Source: Bog-473 sp963850095 (GTDB lineage: Bacteria > Actinomycetota > Acidimicrobiia > Acidimicrobiales > RAAP-2). Taken from it: a stretch of DNA of 64,000 nt. The notes under the pieces are model-generated. The model worked only from the letters and a program-made list of their open reading frames with translations. It was not told the origin of the DNA and did not search any database. Below, piece by piece: positions 25,555-35,511 of this stretch. The translations under genes and the position numbers were made by a program. Position 1 is the stretch's first letter. Each line of letters opens with the position of its first letter. The DNA is taken from NCBI GenBank assembly GCA_963850095.1, contig CAWKJX010000004.1, forward strand, positions 310,001 to 374,000, written 5' to 3'.

Positions 25555-26475
25555 GGCGCGTCATGTAGGCGGCGACGGAACGGGCCACGATGCTCAGGAC
25601 CAGAATGAAGGCCAGCAGGACCAGGGCGGTGGCCCAGGCCGTGGTCTGCAGGTTCGGTTCGAACTGCGTCCCGTTCTCGAGGATGGAGAGCGGCATGGCA
25701 TCCATGGGATGGAGCGGGTTGGTCTCCAGCAGCTGGCTGCCCAAGGCCGTGAACAACAACGGCGCCGTCTCACCCACGGCACGGGCCACGGCCAGCAGGT
25801 TTCCCGTGACCAGGCCCGGGGCGGCGCCGCGTAGGACGACGGAGCGGACCACCCGGGACGGCCGCACTCCGAGGGCCCGCCCGGCGTCCCACAGGTCGTC
25901 GGGCACCGTCCGCATGGCGACCTCGTCGGCCCTCACCACGATGGGCAGCATGAGGACGGCCAGCGCGAAGCTGCCCGCCAGGCCCGAATAGTGGCCGGAC
26001 GGCACCACAATGAGGGCGTAGGCGAACACCCCGATGGCGATGGAGGGAATGCCCGACATGACGTCAGCGGTGAAGCGGATGGTGGCCGCCACCTTCCCGC
26101 GGCGCTCGACCAGGAAGAGCGCCACGGCCAGGCCGACCGGAATGGCCATGAGCGCGGCCAGACCGACGATGATGAGCGTGCCGACGATGGCGTTGTAGAC
26201 GCCACCGCCGGGAACACCCTCGGGCACCGGCAGCTGGGTGAACAGGTCGACCGAGAGTCCCTTCACACCGCGCGAGACGGTGTAGCCGATGAGGGCCACC
26301 AGGGGCACCAGCGCCAAAATACGGCGACGCCGCAGGCTAGCCGGGCGGCGTTGCCGGCGATCTTGCGGCGGCGCAAGGTGTCGCGGGAGGCCTGCCGGAC
26401 GACGACGCGGCGGTGCTCGATCGCCTCGGCAGACAGCAGATCGGATGCGCCGGCCGTCGCCGGTACGCCACTCAT
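25544..26475 (-). CDS. pstA: Phosphate ABC transporter permease PstA, one frameshift
   Basis: Inner-membrane permease of about 310 residues with six helices. The N-terminal tail is SGVPATAGASDLLSAEAIEH, then the first helix breaks at the A4 run 26316-26319 (T4 on the coding strand). Adding one T turns the frame into VAVFLALVPLVALIGY and joins the rest. The EAA-type loop is DDLWDAGRALGVRPSRVV. The ATG lies within the ACATGA at the pstC end, so translation is probably coupled. Confidence 0.9.
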
Positions 26476-26479
26476 GTGG

Positions 26480-27553
26480 TCACCACGGCGGGGTCGAGGG
26501 CGGGGCCGAACTCCTCGTGCCCGGGCGCCTTGGAGGCGCGGCGAAGCGCAAGAGGTACTGACCCCCGATGTTGGCCAACGCAGTGAAGGCGAGGAGCACC
26601 ACCACGAGGCCGATGACGGCGCTGCGCTGTATCCCCGAGGCGCCGGCGAAGAAGTTCACCACGGCTGAGCCGAGGGTGGTGCCGTTGGCCAGCAACGAAC
26701 GGGGCAGGGTGACGCCACCCCCGATCACCAACGACACGGCGATGGCCTCGCCCAGGGCGCGGCCGGTGGCCAGGGTCACCGCGGCCTGAATGCCGGATCG
26801 GGCGCCCGGGATCACCGACCAGCGCACCACCTGCCAGCGGGTGCTGCCCAGTGCGATGGCCGCTTCGCGGTCGGCCACCGACACACCCTGGAAGGCCGTG
26901 CGGGTGAGGGCGATGAGGGTCGGGAGGATCATGACCGCCAGCACGACGGAGGCCAGGAGGAGGCTGGTGCCCAGTGACGGCCCCCCGAAGAGGCGGCCGA
27001 GGACGGGGATCCCGGCCAGGGCAGGACCGACGTGGCGGTCGAAGATCGGGATCAGGACGAGGAGGCCCCAGAGTCCGACCACGATGCTGGGGACGGCGGC
27101 CAGCAGGTCGATGGCGATCGAGAGCGGCCCGGCCAGGCGGCGGGGCAGGAACTCGGAGAGGGCGGCCGCCGTCCCGATGCCGACGGGGATGGCGATGAGG
27201 AGCGCCACCCCCGTCGTGATCAGGGTGTCGATGATGAAGACCCCGGCCCCGAACTCACCCTGGTCGGGACTCCAGGTGCCACTGAAGATGAAGCTGAAGC
27301 CCGAGTGCCGGAACGCGGGTGCGGCCTGCCAGACCAGGCTGACCACCAGGGCCACCACCAGGGCAGCGAACACCAGGGCACCACCCCAGCGGGCCAGGGC
27401 ATAGAGAGGAGTGGTGCGATGCCTCTGGACTCGGGCCGCCATGGCGCGTCGCACCACGGAGGCGTGCTCGTCCCCAACCGGCTCGTCACCGGGCGGCCCG
27501 CCCGGAAGATCAGGCGGCGGGGATCCGCTTTCCAACGTCGGAAGGGCTGTCAC
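26480..27553 (-). CDS. pstC: Phosphate ABC transporter permease PstC
   Basis: A 357-residue permease with an unusually long cytosolic N-terminus (about 60 residues), six helices, and the loop REAAIALGSTRWQVVRWSVIP. The GTG directly follows the pstS stop (TGAGTG). The last 24 residues (from APPRRP) are Pro/Ser/Arg-rich. The neighbouring frame reads ASKAPGHEEFGPALDPAVVTT and stops inside the pstA ATG, which looks more natural, so a further one-base shift near 26545 is possible. Confidence 0.9.
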   Translation of the reverse strand: MTALPTLESGSPPPDLPGGPPGDEPVGDEHASVVRRAMAARVQRHRTTPLYALARWGGALVFAALVVALVVSLVWQAAPAFRHSGFSFIFSGTWSPDQGEFGAGVFIIDTLITTGVALLIAIPVGIGTAAALSEFLPRRLAGPLSIAIDLLAAVPSIVVGLWGLLVLIPIFDRHVGPALAGIPVLGRLFGGPSLGTSLLLASVVLAVMILPTLIALTRTAFQGVSVADREAAIALGSTRWQVVRWSVIPGARSGIQAAVTLATGRALGEAIAVSLVIGGGVTLPRSLLANGTTLGSAVVNFFAGASGIQRSAVIGLVVVLLAFTALANIGGQYLLRFAAPPRRPGTRSSAPPSTPPW

Positions 27554-28901
27554 TCAGTTGGTGAAGACCGGTTGACCGCTGGCCGTCTGCAGTCCGAGCA
27601 GTGTCAGGTGCGCCTGGTTGGCAGCGTCGACGGGCAATGGTGCGTACCCGAGCCCGGTCGAGTAGGACTGGCCCGAGGTGGTGACCCACTGGAACAGCTT
27701 GCCGAGCACGATGCCGATGTTGGTGTTGGATTGCTTCTGGTACATCAGGGCCCAGCTGAAGTTGGCCAGCGGGTAGGTCTGGCCGCCCGCTCCCCACACG
27801 ATGTTGAAGTTGGTCGGGCTCAGCGAGGAGGCCTGGGCTCCCGCGTTGGCGATGGTGCCGATGGACGGCGACACGAAGGTGCCGTCGTGGCTCTGCAGCG
27901 CGGCGTTGGTGAAGTTGGCTTCCAGGGCGTACGAGTACTCGACGTAGCCGATGGCTCCCTGGGTCTGCTGAATGTAGGTGGCCACCCCGGCGTTGAGCTG
28001 CTCGCCGGAGCTCCCCGAGGCCCGGCCGGCGTTGGGCCAGGTGGTCGAGGCGGAGGTCGTGCCGATGGCGCTCGTCCAGGCCGGGCTGGTGTCGATCAGA
28101 TACTGGTCGAGGTCGTAGCCCGGGCCTGAGGTGTCGGAGCGGAAGACCGGGACGATGTTGTCGCTGGTCGGGACAGGCGGGTGCCAGCTGGTTCCAGTTC
28201 GTGATCTGACGCAGATAGATCTGCGCCAGCGTGGGCCCGGTCAGCTGGAGGTTGGCCCCGGCGCAGCTCTCGTTGTAGGAGATGGCCACCCCGCCTAGGT
28301 CGACCGGCACCTGCAGCACGGGACCCTGGGAGGCCGCCAGCTGGGCCGCCGTCATGGGGATTTCGCTCTGGCCGAAGTTGGCCGTGTTCTGCTCAATGGC
28401 CGTCACGCCGGGACCGCTCCCGGCCGGGGAGTAGTTCACCGAGACGCCCTTGTTGAGCGCGTTGTACTGGTAGAGCACCCGACCGTAGAACGGCTGGATC
28501 GAACTGGCGCCGACGCCGGTCAGCGACGCGGCCGGTGACGAGGTCGGATTGGCCGAGAGCGACCCGCCGGGCGTGCTCGGCGCCGCGGCGGTGGTCGGCG
28601 TGGTCGGCTTGACCGTGGTGGGGGTGACGCTGTGAGCGGCCACCACACTCGGCTTGGTCGTGGTGGTCGTGGTCGGGGCGACCGTGGTGGTTGTCGTGGG
28701 ATCGGTCTTCTTGACGGCGCTCTTGGCGTCGTGGTGGTTCGCCTGCTTCGCCTTCTTGGCGGCGTCGGGGTGGGACGGGCCCGACGAGCAGGCGGCCAGC
28801 ACCAGACCCGCCGCCAGAAGCGATGCGCCCGCCTTGACGGCGCCGACACGGCGGCGCCGACCCCCGTGTTGCCCGTGAGCGGTACCGGTAGAGATGTTCA
28901 C
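27554..28901 (-). CDS. pstS: Phosphate-binding lipoprotein PstS, one frameshift
   Basis: Extracellular lipoprotein that captures phosphate. Signal peptide with lipobox LAACSSG near residue 38, then a Thr-rich linker of about 70 residues, then the PBP fold starting SLTGVGASSIQPFYGRVLYQY, with the phosphate-loop residues in SPAGSGPGVTAIEQ. The frame changes near 28165-28180 in a G-rich stretch; the second frame gives VPTSDNIVPVFRSDTSG and runs to QPVFTN. The corrected length is about 449. GTG start. First gene of pstSCAB; no phoU is seen at the end of the operon. Confidence 0.9.
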
Positions 28902-29001
28902 GTCGAGTTCCCCGTCCTTTTGAAATGCCAGTGGAATGCCGAGTCGCCTGGGTGCGGTCCGAGCGACCCCACGGCCGGCGATCCGGCCGATTTGCTATTC
29001 T

Positions 29002-29027
29002 TGACTAAGTCAGTCATATTTGTCAAA
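29002..29027. promoter_or_regulatory. Motif TGACTAA-N10-TTTGTCAAA between pstS and the repeat protein
   Basis: An AT-rich island with the same half-motifs and 10-base gap as upstream of tauD. On the minus strand TTGACA is followed after 18 bases by AAGAAT, a fair promoter for pstS with a leader near 90 bases. It also carries the imperfect palindrome TGACTAAGTCA. A PHO box was not recognised. Confidence 0.45.
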
Positions 29028-29111
29028 ACAATAAATACACTTGTGTTTGTATGGAGGGCGGTGCGGGCCGGCCAAATGGCCGTTCCCGGGTGCCGAAGAG
29101 AGGAGCATTTC

Positions 29112-30109
29112 GTGTCCAACGACCAATGCCGGGGATCGACGACGTCACCTCGGAGCCGGCGGTTCGCCCGGCTGCCGGAGCGGTTTCTGCTCGGTGCCGT
29201 GCCTGTACTCGGTGCCGTCGGCCTGCTGCTGCCGATGACCCTCGCCACCGGTCCCGCCGCTGCCACGGCACCTCCCGTCCCCACCGGCTACACCTTGGTC
29301 GCCGGCAACGGCGGCACCTACTCGTTCGGGGTGGCGCCGAACGCCGGCACGGCCATCGGCGTCTCCGGTGCTCCCGTCGTCGGGGTGGCGTCGACGGGGA
29401 CCGGCCACGGCTACTGGCTGGTCGGTGCGGACGGCGGCGTGTTCACCTTCGGTGACGCGCAGTACTTCGGTGGGTTGGGAGGAACCAGACTCAACGCGCC
29501 GATCGTCGCCATCGTCGCCACGGCCACCGGGAGCGGTTACTACCTCGTCGGCGCCGACGGTGGTGTGTTCACCTTCGGGCAGAACGTGCCCTACTGGGGA
29601 GGACTGGGCGGGCAGAGCATCAGCGCGCCATCGTGGGCATAACGCTGACCAGCGACGGACAGGGCTACTACCTGGTCGGTGCGGACGGCGCGGTCTACTC
29701 CTTCGGTGACGCCGTGTTCGCCGGGAGCATCCCCCTGAAGTTCGGCGGACCCTCACCCGAGGGCAACGCCACCGGAATTGCCGCCAACCCGGTCGGCCCG
29801 GGCTATCTGATCAGCACCACCGAAGGTGCCATCTACTCCTTCGGTGACGCGCCGTTCTACGGATCCCCGTTGCTGAGCGGGTTCACGCCCAACGCGCCGG
29901 TGGTGGGGCTGTCCTACACACCCGACGGCACCGGCTACTGGGCCGTGGGGGCCGACGGTGGCGTCTTCGCCTACAACTCGACCAAGACGGTCAACAAGGT
30001 GCTCGTCACCAACGGCACTGCCGGTTTCTTCGGGTCGGTGCCCGGTGAGATCTCCTCGGCCGGTCTCTCGGCGCCCTCGCCGGTGGTCGGCTTCGCGCCG
30101 GGCCTCTGA
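29112..30109 (+). CDS. Secreted protein with WD/propeller-like repeats, one frameshift
   Basis: About 332 residues after correction. A basic N-terminus and hydrophobic signal segment (LLGAVPVLGAVGLLLPMTLA) are followed by at least five repeats of the form GYxLVGADGGVFTFGDA, then 15-20 residues with LNAPIVGIA. Similar repeats occur in many actinobacterial exported proteins and probably fold as a beta-propeller. The frame shifts at 29628-29629: one extra C gives SAPIVGITLT. GTG start after a GAGAGGAG ribosome site. Ligand unknown; there is no catalytic domain and no sorting signal. It sits between pstS and a secreted mannosidase. Confidence 0.78.
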
Positions 30110-30160
30110 CCCGGCCGGGACCGACATCGAGACCGCCACCGGCCCAGGCCCGCGCCTCGT

Positions 30161-30177
30161 GGGTGCTCCCAGCACCC
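30161..30177. terminator. Short stem-loop between converging genes
   Basis: GGGTGCT-CCC-AGCACCC forms a perfect 7-bp stem with a three-base loop, between the stop codons of the repeat protein and the mannosidase. No T-run. Confidence 0.4.
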
Positions 30178-30250
30178 GTGCCACGAAGTTGGCGGGTCGG
30201 GGTCGGTGGCGTCGTTCACGCGGCGGGCACCGGCCGAGCCGGCGTCCGGC

Positions 30251-33068
30251 TCAGCCCGCTGACGCCTGGACGTCGAGGTTCACGGCCGGCAGGGTTTGCC
30301 CGGCTGCCGTGTGCAGCGCGATGCGGAGGGTGTACGAGCCGGGCGAGGCCGCGGTCAGGGTGAGCGGCTGGGTGACGGGGTGGACGGCCGACGTGGCGCC
30401 GCAGGCCTCGGCGGCGCTGAGGTGCAAGGTGCCGGAGGATGGCGTGAGCTGCAGTCCCGACGGCAGCGCGGAGACCTGCCAGTCCACCGTCGTTGCCGTC
30501 GCGATCGCCGGGACGGCACCGAGCTGCACCGCGGTGGGTTTCCCGGCGCTGACCGACACGGCGCCGCTCGGCAAGGAGTAGCCGACGGCGGGGAGCGTGC
30601 CGGCGCCGAACGACGGCGGGCTCGACGCGGACGACGACGCCCAGCCCGGGTCCGCCGCGCCCGACAGGGTGTAGGTGAGCGTGCCCCCGGTCTCGAGGAC
30701 CGAGGCCGGCAGCCAAGGCTGATCCCAGTCGTCCGTCGACGCACCCTTCGGCCGGCGCGGTCGAGCAGCCGGTCGGACCCGTGGCGGGGCGAGGCACGCC
30801 GGTCACGGTCAGGGCGTGGACATAGGGCCGGGAGGCCGCCGCCCCCGGGGCACGCAGGTCGAGGCGGCGACCGTCAGGCAACAGGATGCTCACGGTGGGG
30901 AAGAGGGGGCTCGCCAGCGCCAGGTCGCCCGCACCGGGTGTCACGGGAAAGAGGCCGATGGCGGCCCACACGTACCACGAGGCAATGGCGCCGAGGTCGT
31001 CGTTACCGGGCTCGTCGACCGGAGCGTCGGCGTACTCGGTGTCGGCGATGGCGCGCACGACGCGCTGGGTCTGGGCGGGCGCGCCCAGATAGTCGAAGAG
31101 CCAGGGCGCCCACTCGCCGGGCTCGTTGCCGGACCACTCGTAGGGGGCGTTGCGCGTGGCGTCGAGCTGCGTGAAGAACGTCTCGAGTTTGGCCACGGCG
31201 GCGGCGTCACCGCCCATGAGGGAGGCCTCGGCGGCCATGTCCTGGGGGACGGACCAGGTGTACTGGACGGCGTTGCCCTCCTCGAAGCCCAGCTGGCCGC
31301 CGGGTTCCAACTGGGACGCCTCGAAGGCCGTCCCCGGCGGGAAGCTGCCGTCGTTGCCCCGGGCCCCGATGTAGCCGGTGGCGGGGTTGAACAGGTACTC
31401 CCAGTTGGCGGCGCGCTGCTCCATGGTGGAGGCGAGCGCGCGTTGGTGCAGCGCGGCGGCGACCTGAGCGATGGCAAAGTCGTCGATGGCGTACTCCAGC
31501 GTGGCCGAGCCCCCGATGGAGTAGTCGATGGACGTCAGGTCGAGCGACCCGGCGTTGACGTAGTGCTGGGTCAGGTACTGGCCCAGATACTGGCGTTCGA
31601 TCTCGAGCCCATGGTTCGTCTCGTTCTGCGTCGCCCCCTTGACCATGTCGCGGAGAGCAGCGGCGACGTCGAAGTTGCGCACGCCCATGGCGTAGGCGTC
31701 GGCGATGATGGGGTCGGCCGAGTCCCCGTTCATTTGGGACTCGTCGCCGCCGACGATGGCCCACTTCGGGAGCCACCCGCCCTGTTGGGCGTCGTCGAGG
31801 AGCGATTGGACCATGTCGCCGACGGCCTTGGGACTGAGCAGGGACTCGAGTTGGACTTCGCTGCGGTAGATGTCCCACTCGGAGAAGTTGGCGTACTCCT
31901 CCCGACCGTGGTCGGTATGCACGCGACCGTCGCTCCCCGCGTAGTCGCCGTTGACGTCGGAGACGACGTTGGGGAACAGCAGTGAGTGGTAGAGGGCGGT
32001 GTAGAAGACGTGTTGCTCGGCGGCGGTGCCGCCGCCCACGGCGATGCGGTCCAGGAGGGCGTTCCATCGCTGCTGGGCCTGGGCGGCCACAGCCGCCTCC
32101 GACCAGCCGGGGTCCTCGGCGGCCAGGTTCTGGGCCGCGTCACGCGTGCTCACGAAGGAGATGCCGACCTTCATGAGCACCTGGCGGTCGGCACGCGTGT
32201 CGAAGGTGGCGAAGGCGCCGCACGAGGTGCCGGTGCAGCTGCCGGCGCCGGCGTGCGGGCCGGAGCCGTCCCAGGTGCCGGCCGAGGCGAACGGGCGCTC
32301 GAACCGGGCGACGAAGTGCAGCGTGTAGTTCGTCCCGGTCTGGCAGAACTGCCCGCTGGTCACCTGGCCCTCGATTTCGTCGTGGCCGACCACGCGCACG
32401 GCGGCGGCGCTGGCGGGATTGGCGCTGTCGGCCACCTTGAAGAGGACGTTGGACGCGGTGCCGGACGGGAAGGTCAAGCTGGCGATGCCGGTGCGCGTGG
32501 TGACGGCGAGGGAGACGTGAATGGGTTGCGGGCCGAGCGTGACCCGGTAGCGGCCGGGGCTGGCCTCCTCCTGGCTGTGCGAGAAGGTGTCCAGCGCGCT
32601 CTGCGGAGCGGCGGGGAGGGCGCCGACGGTGGGGAGGATCGGCACGTCCTGGTACGACGGGCACCCGGTGCCACTGAGGTGGGTGAGGCTGAAGCCGTTG
32701 AGGTGGTCGTCGGCGTAGGAGTAGCCGCCGCCGGACTGCGCGGCGTCGGGACTGGTGTCAGGGCTCCACTGGATGGTGCCGAAGGGGAGGTCGGCACCGG
32801 GGAACTCGCCCACCGTGCCAGGGCTGACCGCACCGGTGCCGGTGCCGTCGAGGGGGTGGACGAGGGCGGCCGGGTCGGTGACGGTCGCCGCGGCCGTCGT
32901 GCTCGACGTGGCGCCGGCGGGGACGGACGGGAGGAGGAGGCCGGCGGCGGCGAGCAAGCCGGCCAGCGCCATGGCCGCCGACGCACCGCGTCCGTGGATG
33001 GGCGTTCCTGTCAGGGCCACGCGGCGCCTCGGACGGGGCGCGGGCGAGCCGGTCCGGCGGGAGGTCAC
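30251..33068 (-). CDS. Secreted GH92-family alpha-mannosidase, one frameshift
   Basis: A glycoside hydrolase of about 935 residues, probably an exo-acting, calcium-dependent alpha-1,2-mannosidase. Family marks include GFSLTHLSGTGCPSYQDVPI near the N-terminus, NFSEWDIYRSEVQL, VGGDESQMNGDSADPIIAD, and the catalytic-site segment EPGNDDLGAIASWYVWAAIG. An N-terminal signal peptide (ALAGLLAAAGLLLPSVPAGA) shows export. The frame changes near 30745: the second frame gives ASTDDWDQPWLPASVL and then a C-terminal Ig-like beta domain ending LDVQASAG. Start choice (GTG at 33068) is uncertain, since the upstream frame is open. Substrate is likely fungal or plant mannan, or its own mannosylated glycans. Confidence 0.85.
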
Positions 33069-33259
33069 GATCGGGGCCGGGCGCCGGAGGGTCCGAGGGC
33101 AGCGGCCACGGCCGACAATGGTAGGAGCGCCGCTGGTGGGCCGACGGGACGGGTCGGCGCTGCCGACTACCGGCGGCGGTGGGCGGTCGGGGGGTCGGGC
33201 CCGGGCCGAGCGGGGCAACCATCCGCGGTCCTGTCACATCGCGCTGCCATGCTCGGCCC

Positions 33260-33981
33260 ATGGGTACGTGGACCTCGGGCGAGGTGCTCGGGCTGGACTT
33301 CGAGACGACCGGCATCGACCGCTTCGACGATGTCCCCGTCTCGTACGCACTGGTGTCGGTGGTGGACGGCGTCGTGGTGCGCAGCTGGTCGGGTCTGATC
33401 GACCCGGGCCGGGAGATCCCGGCCGACGCCACGGCGGTCCACGGCATCACCACCGAGCGGGCACGGGCCGAGGGGATGCCGCTCATCGAGGCCATCGCAC
33501 TGGTGGCCGACGCCGTCGTGGCGGCCAGTCGGCGAGGCGCACCACTGGCGGGCATGAAGCTGGACTTCGACCTGACGCTCCTCGACGCGCAGGCGACGCA
33601 GCTCTGGGGCGCGGGCTGGTGGTGCGGGGCTGGCACGGCCCGGTGCTCGACGCCGGCGTGATCGACCGCCACTTCGACCCGGACCGCCAGGGTCGGAGGA
33701 CGCTGGTCGATCTCTGCGCGCACTACGGCATCCCCTTCGAGAACGCGCACGACGCGTCGGCGGATGCCATCGCCTCCGTCCAGGTCCTGTTCGCGCTGGC
33801 CGAGCGGTTCGAGGAGGTCCGGGGGGCCGACCTGAGCCGGCTGCACGCCGAGCAGATCGTCTGGCACCGGGCGTGGGCCGCGGACATGGACGACTGGCGG
33901 ATGTCGCAGGGGATGACGCCGATCGACCGCCGCGACTTCGTATGGCCGGTGGCGCCGGCCGTGATGCCACCGGCGGCCTGA
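33260..33981 (+). CDS. DnaQ-like 3'-5' exonuclease, one frameshift
   Basis: DEDD-family exonuclease of about 240 residues. Exo I GLDFETTGIDRF, Exo II in AGMKLDFDLTLLDAQ, and Exo III HDASADAIASVQVL (HxxxxD). The frame changes near 33611-33617: after QLWGAG the next frame gives LVVRGWHGPVLDAGVIDRHFD. Resembles the proofreading epsilon subunit or stand-alone RNase T-like enzymes; it is not linked to a polymerase gene. Its stop is 12 bases from the opposing PhyH gene. Confidence 0.83.
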
Positions 33982-33993
33982 CTTCGGGTTGCT

Positions 33994-34875
33994 TCAGATC
34001 TTCAGCAGATCCCAGACCATGTCGACGCCCTCGTTCTCGGCGAGGACGACCTTGGCCGGGTGCTTCTTGTCGATGTGGCCGACCAGGCCGTTGTAGACCG
34101 AGTAGCCAACCAACTCCTGGAGGCGCTTGGGGAAGGTTCTGACCAGGGCCGGCGGAATGCCCAGCTGCTGGTTTTCCTGCTGACGGATGTAGCCGGCGCA
34201 ATAGTTCATGGCGATGCCGACGCGGCGCTCGTCGGTGCGGTTGGCGCCACCGCCGTGCCACAGGCTGCCCACCCAGACCAGCACGCTGCCCTTGGGCATT
34301 TCGGCCGGGATGGTGTCGTAGGGCTCGAGCGGGTTGGGCGGCTGGTCGAGCAGATGGCTGCCGGGGACCAGCCGGGTGGCGCCGTTCTCCTCGGTGAAGT
34401 CGGTGATGGCCCACATGGTGTTGCAGATGATCGGCACATGCGGCCGGGGGAGCGGGATGAGCTGGTCGTCGGCGTGCACGGGCTGGGCCTGTTCGTCAGG
34501 TCCGATGGCGATGGAGGAGAGGGACGAAATGAGGAGTCCCGGATCGAGGACGCCCTCGACGACGGGCAGGACGTTGGGATGCACCGGGATCTTCTGGAAG
34601 GTCTCCCCGTGGACCAACAGGTTGTAGATGCGGGTGGTGTGCAGGCCCTCGAAGAGGTTGGTCGCCGGGACGATGCCGAGGTCGTGCTCGAGCTCGAGGA
34701 GCGCCTCGTCGATTTCGTCGACCAGCTCCGGCTCGATGGCGCCGGGGAGCACGGTGTAGCCGTCCTCGGCGATCCTCCGCAGGTGGTCCTCGAGATCGGG
34801 GAGAGGGCTGCTGGTGGTGCCCGGAGTGCCGGTGGTGGCCGGGGCGCCGTCGCTGCTGATGTCGCTGGAAGTCAC
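33994..34875 (-). CDS. Phytanoyl-CoA dioxygenase (PhyH) family protein
   Basis: A 293-residue Fe(II)/2-oxoglutarate oxygenase, intact. HxD iron motif in VHADDQL, distal His in LWHGGGANRTDERR with the 2-oxoglutarate-binding Arg following. A Ser/Thr/Pro-rich N-terminal tail of about 25 residues precedes the domain. GTG start is supported by TACAAT seven bases upstream. Only distantly like the PhyH at 5837-6728; substrate unknown. Confidence 0.85.
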   Translation of the reverse strand: MTSSDISSDGAPATTGTPGTTSSPLPDLEDHLRRIAEDGYTVLPGAIEPELVDEIDEALLELEHDLGIVPATNLFEGLHTTRIYNLLVHGETFQKIPVHPNVLPVVEGVLDPGLLISSLSSIAIGPDEQAQPVHADDQLIPLPRPHVPIICNTMWAITDFTEENGATRLVPGSHLLDQPPNPLEPYDTIPAEMPKGSVLVWVGSLWHGGGANRTDERRVGIAMNYCAGYIRQQENQQLGIPPALVRTFPKRLQELVGYSVYNGLVGHIDKKHPAKVVLAENEGVDMVWDLLKI

Positions 34876-34882
34876 GTGGCGA

Positions 34883-34888
34883 ATTGTA
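34883..34888 (-). promoter_or_regulatory. -10 box (TACAAT) of the leaderless PhyH gene
   Basis: On the minus strand TACAAT ends seven bases before the GTG start, with no ribosome site between. Confidence 0.55.
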
Positions 34889-34962
34889 CGGCGACCGTGC
34901 CGCTTCAGGGTTCTCGAGCGGGTCAGGGCCGAATTGGCCTGGTGGTAGGGTCTCTGCCCTCG

Positions 34963-35035
34963 GGGCCGTTGGCGCAGTTGGTAGCGCACTTGCATGACGC
35001 GCAAGGGGTCAGAGGTTCGAGTCCTCTACGGCCCA
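34963..35035 (+). tRNA. tRNA-Val (anticodon GAC)
   Basis: A 73-base cloverleaf: acceptor GGGCCGT/ACGGCCC with discriminator A, D-arm GCGC-AGTTGGTA-GCGC, anticodon stem CTTGC/GCAAG around ATGACGC (anticodon GAC), T-arm AGAGG-TTCGAGT-CCTCT. No encoded CCA. The DNA downstream is less GC-rich than upstream, so it may mark an island border, though no integrase or repeat of the tRNA 3' end was found. Confidence 0.9.
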
Positions 35036-35322
35036 CTCGCATCGTCCCAGCTCAGAAGGACCGTCCCGCTTCGACTCGCCGGTGATGACACAACCGGAAA
35101 GTACGAATTCCAGCAGCGAATGTAGCAAGGCTGTAGCAAACGCAATTCGGAGGTGTCGCCCATACGGCCCGGGGGCACCCTCGGGTAACCAAGCACCCTC
35201 ACACTGCGTCAAGTCTGCCGAACAGAGGGCGTCCAACGGAGAGGTCGCCTTGGCGTCTTAAAGCTGAGGCACGAGTAGGTCGACTCACAAGGGCAGCACT
35301 GTGTGAAGGGCAGACTCGAGCC

Positions 35323-35511
35323 ATGAACTCGAACGAGGAACGTCTAGTCGACAGCGTACTTGGATCAGGGGCTCAACGAACTGCGTGGCGGACTTTCTGG
35401 CTGCAGCACATGCGCTTGGGATTTGGCATATTCCTGGCCGAGACGGTTGTGGTCGCCGGTTACCTCGCACTCACGCCTAAGGGCCCCATCGCGCGATTCT
35501 CTGGGCAGTGA
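35323..35511 (+). CDS. N-terminal fragment, probably of the adjacent GGDEF protein
   Basis: A 62-residue frame with a charged N-terminus (NSNEERLVDSVLGSG) and one membrane helix (GFGIFLAETVVVAGYLAL). It overlaps the next frame by four bases. Shifting one base near 35490-35500 continues it as ILWAVTCLWLLLALVG, the first helix of the GGDEF gene, so the two are most likely one gene split by an indel. Confidence 0.5.
   Translation: MNSNEERLVDSVLGSGAQRTAWRTFWLQHMRLGFGIFLAETVVVAGYLALTPKGPIARFSGQ

Noticed and set aside
35009..35236. A 75-codon frame ending in WAVEDSNL
   Set aside because: Its end is the reverse complement of tRNA-Val; a common false call.
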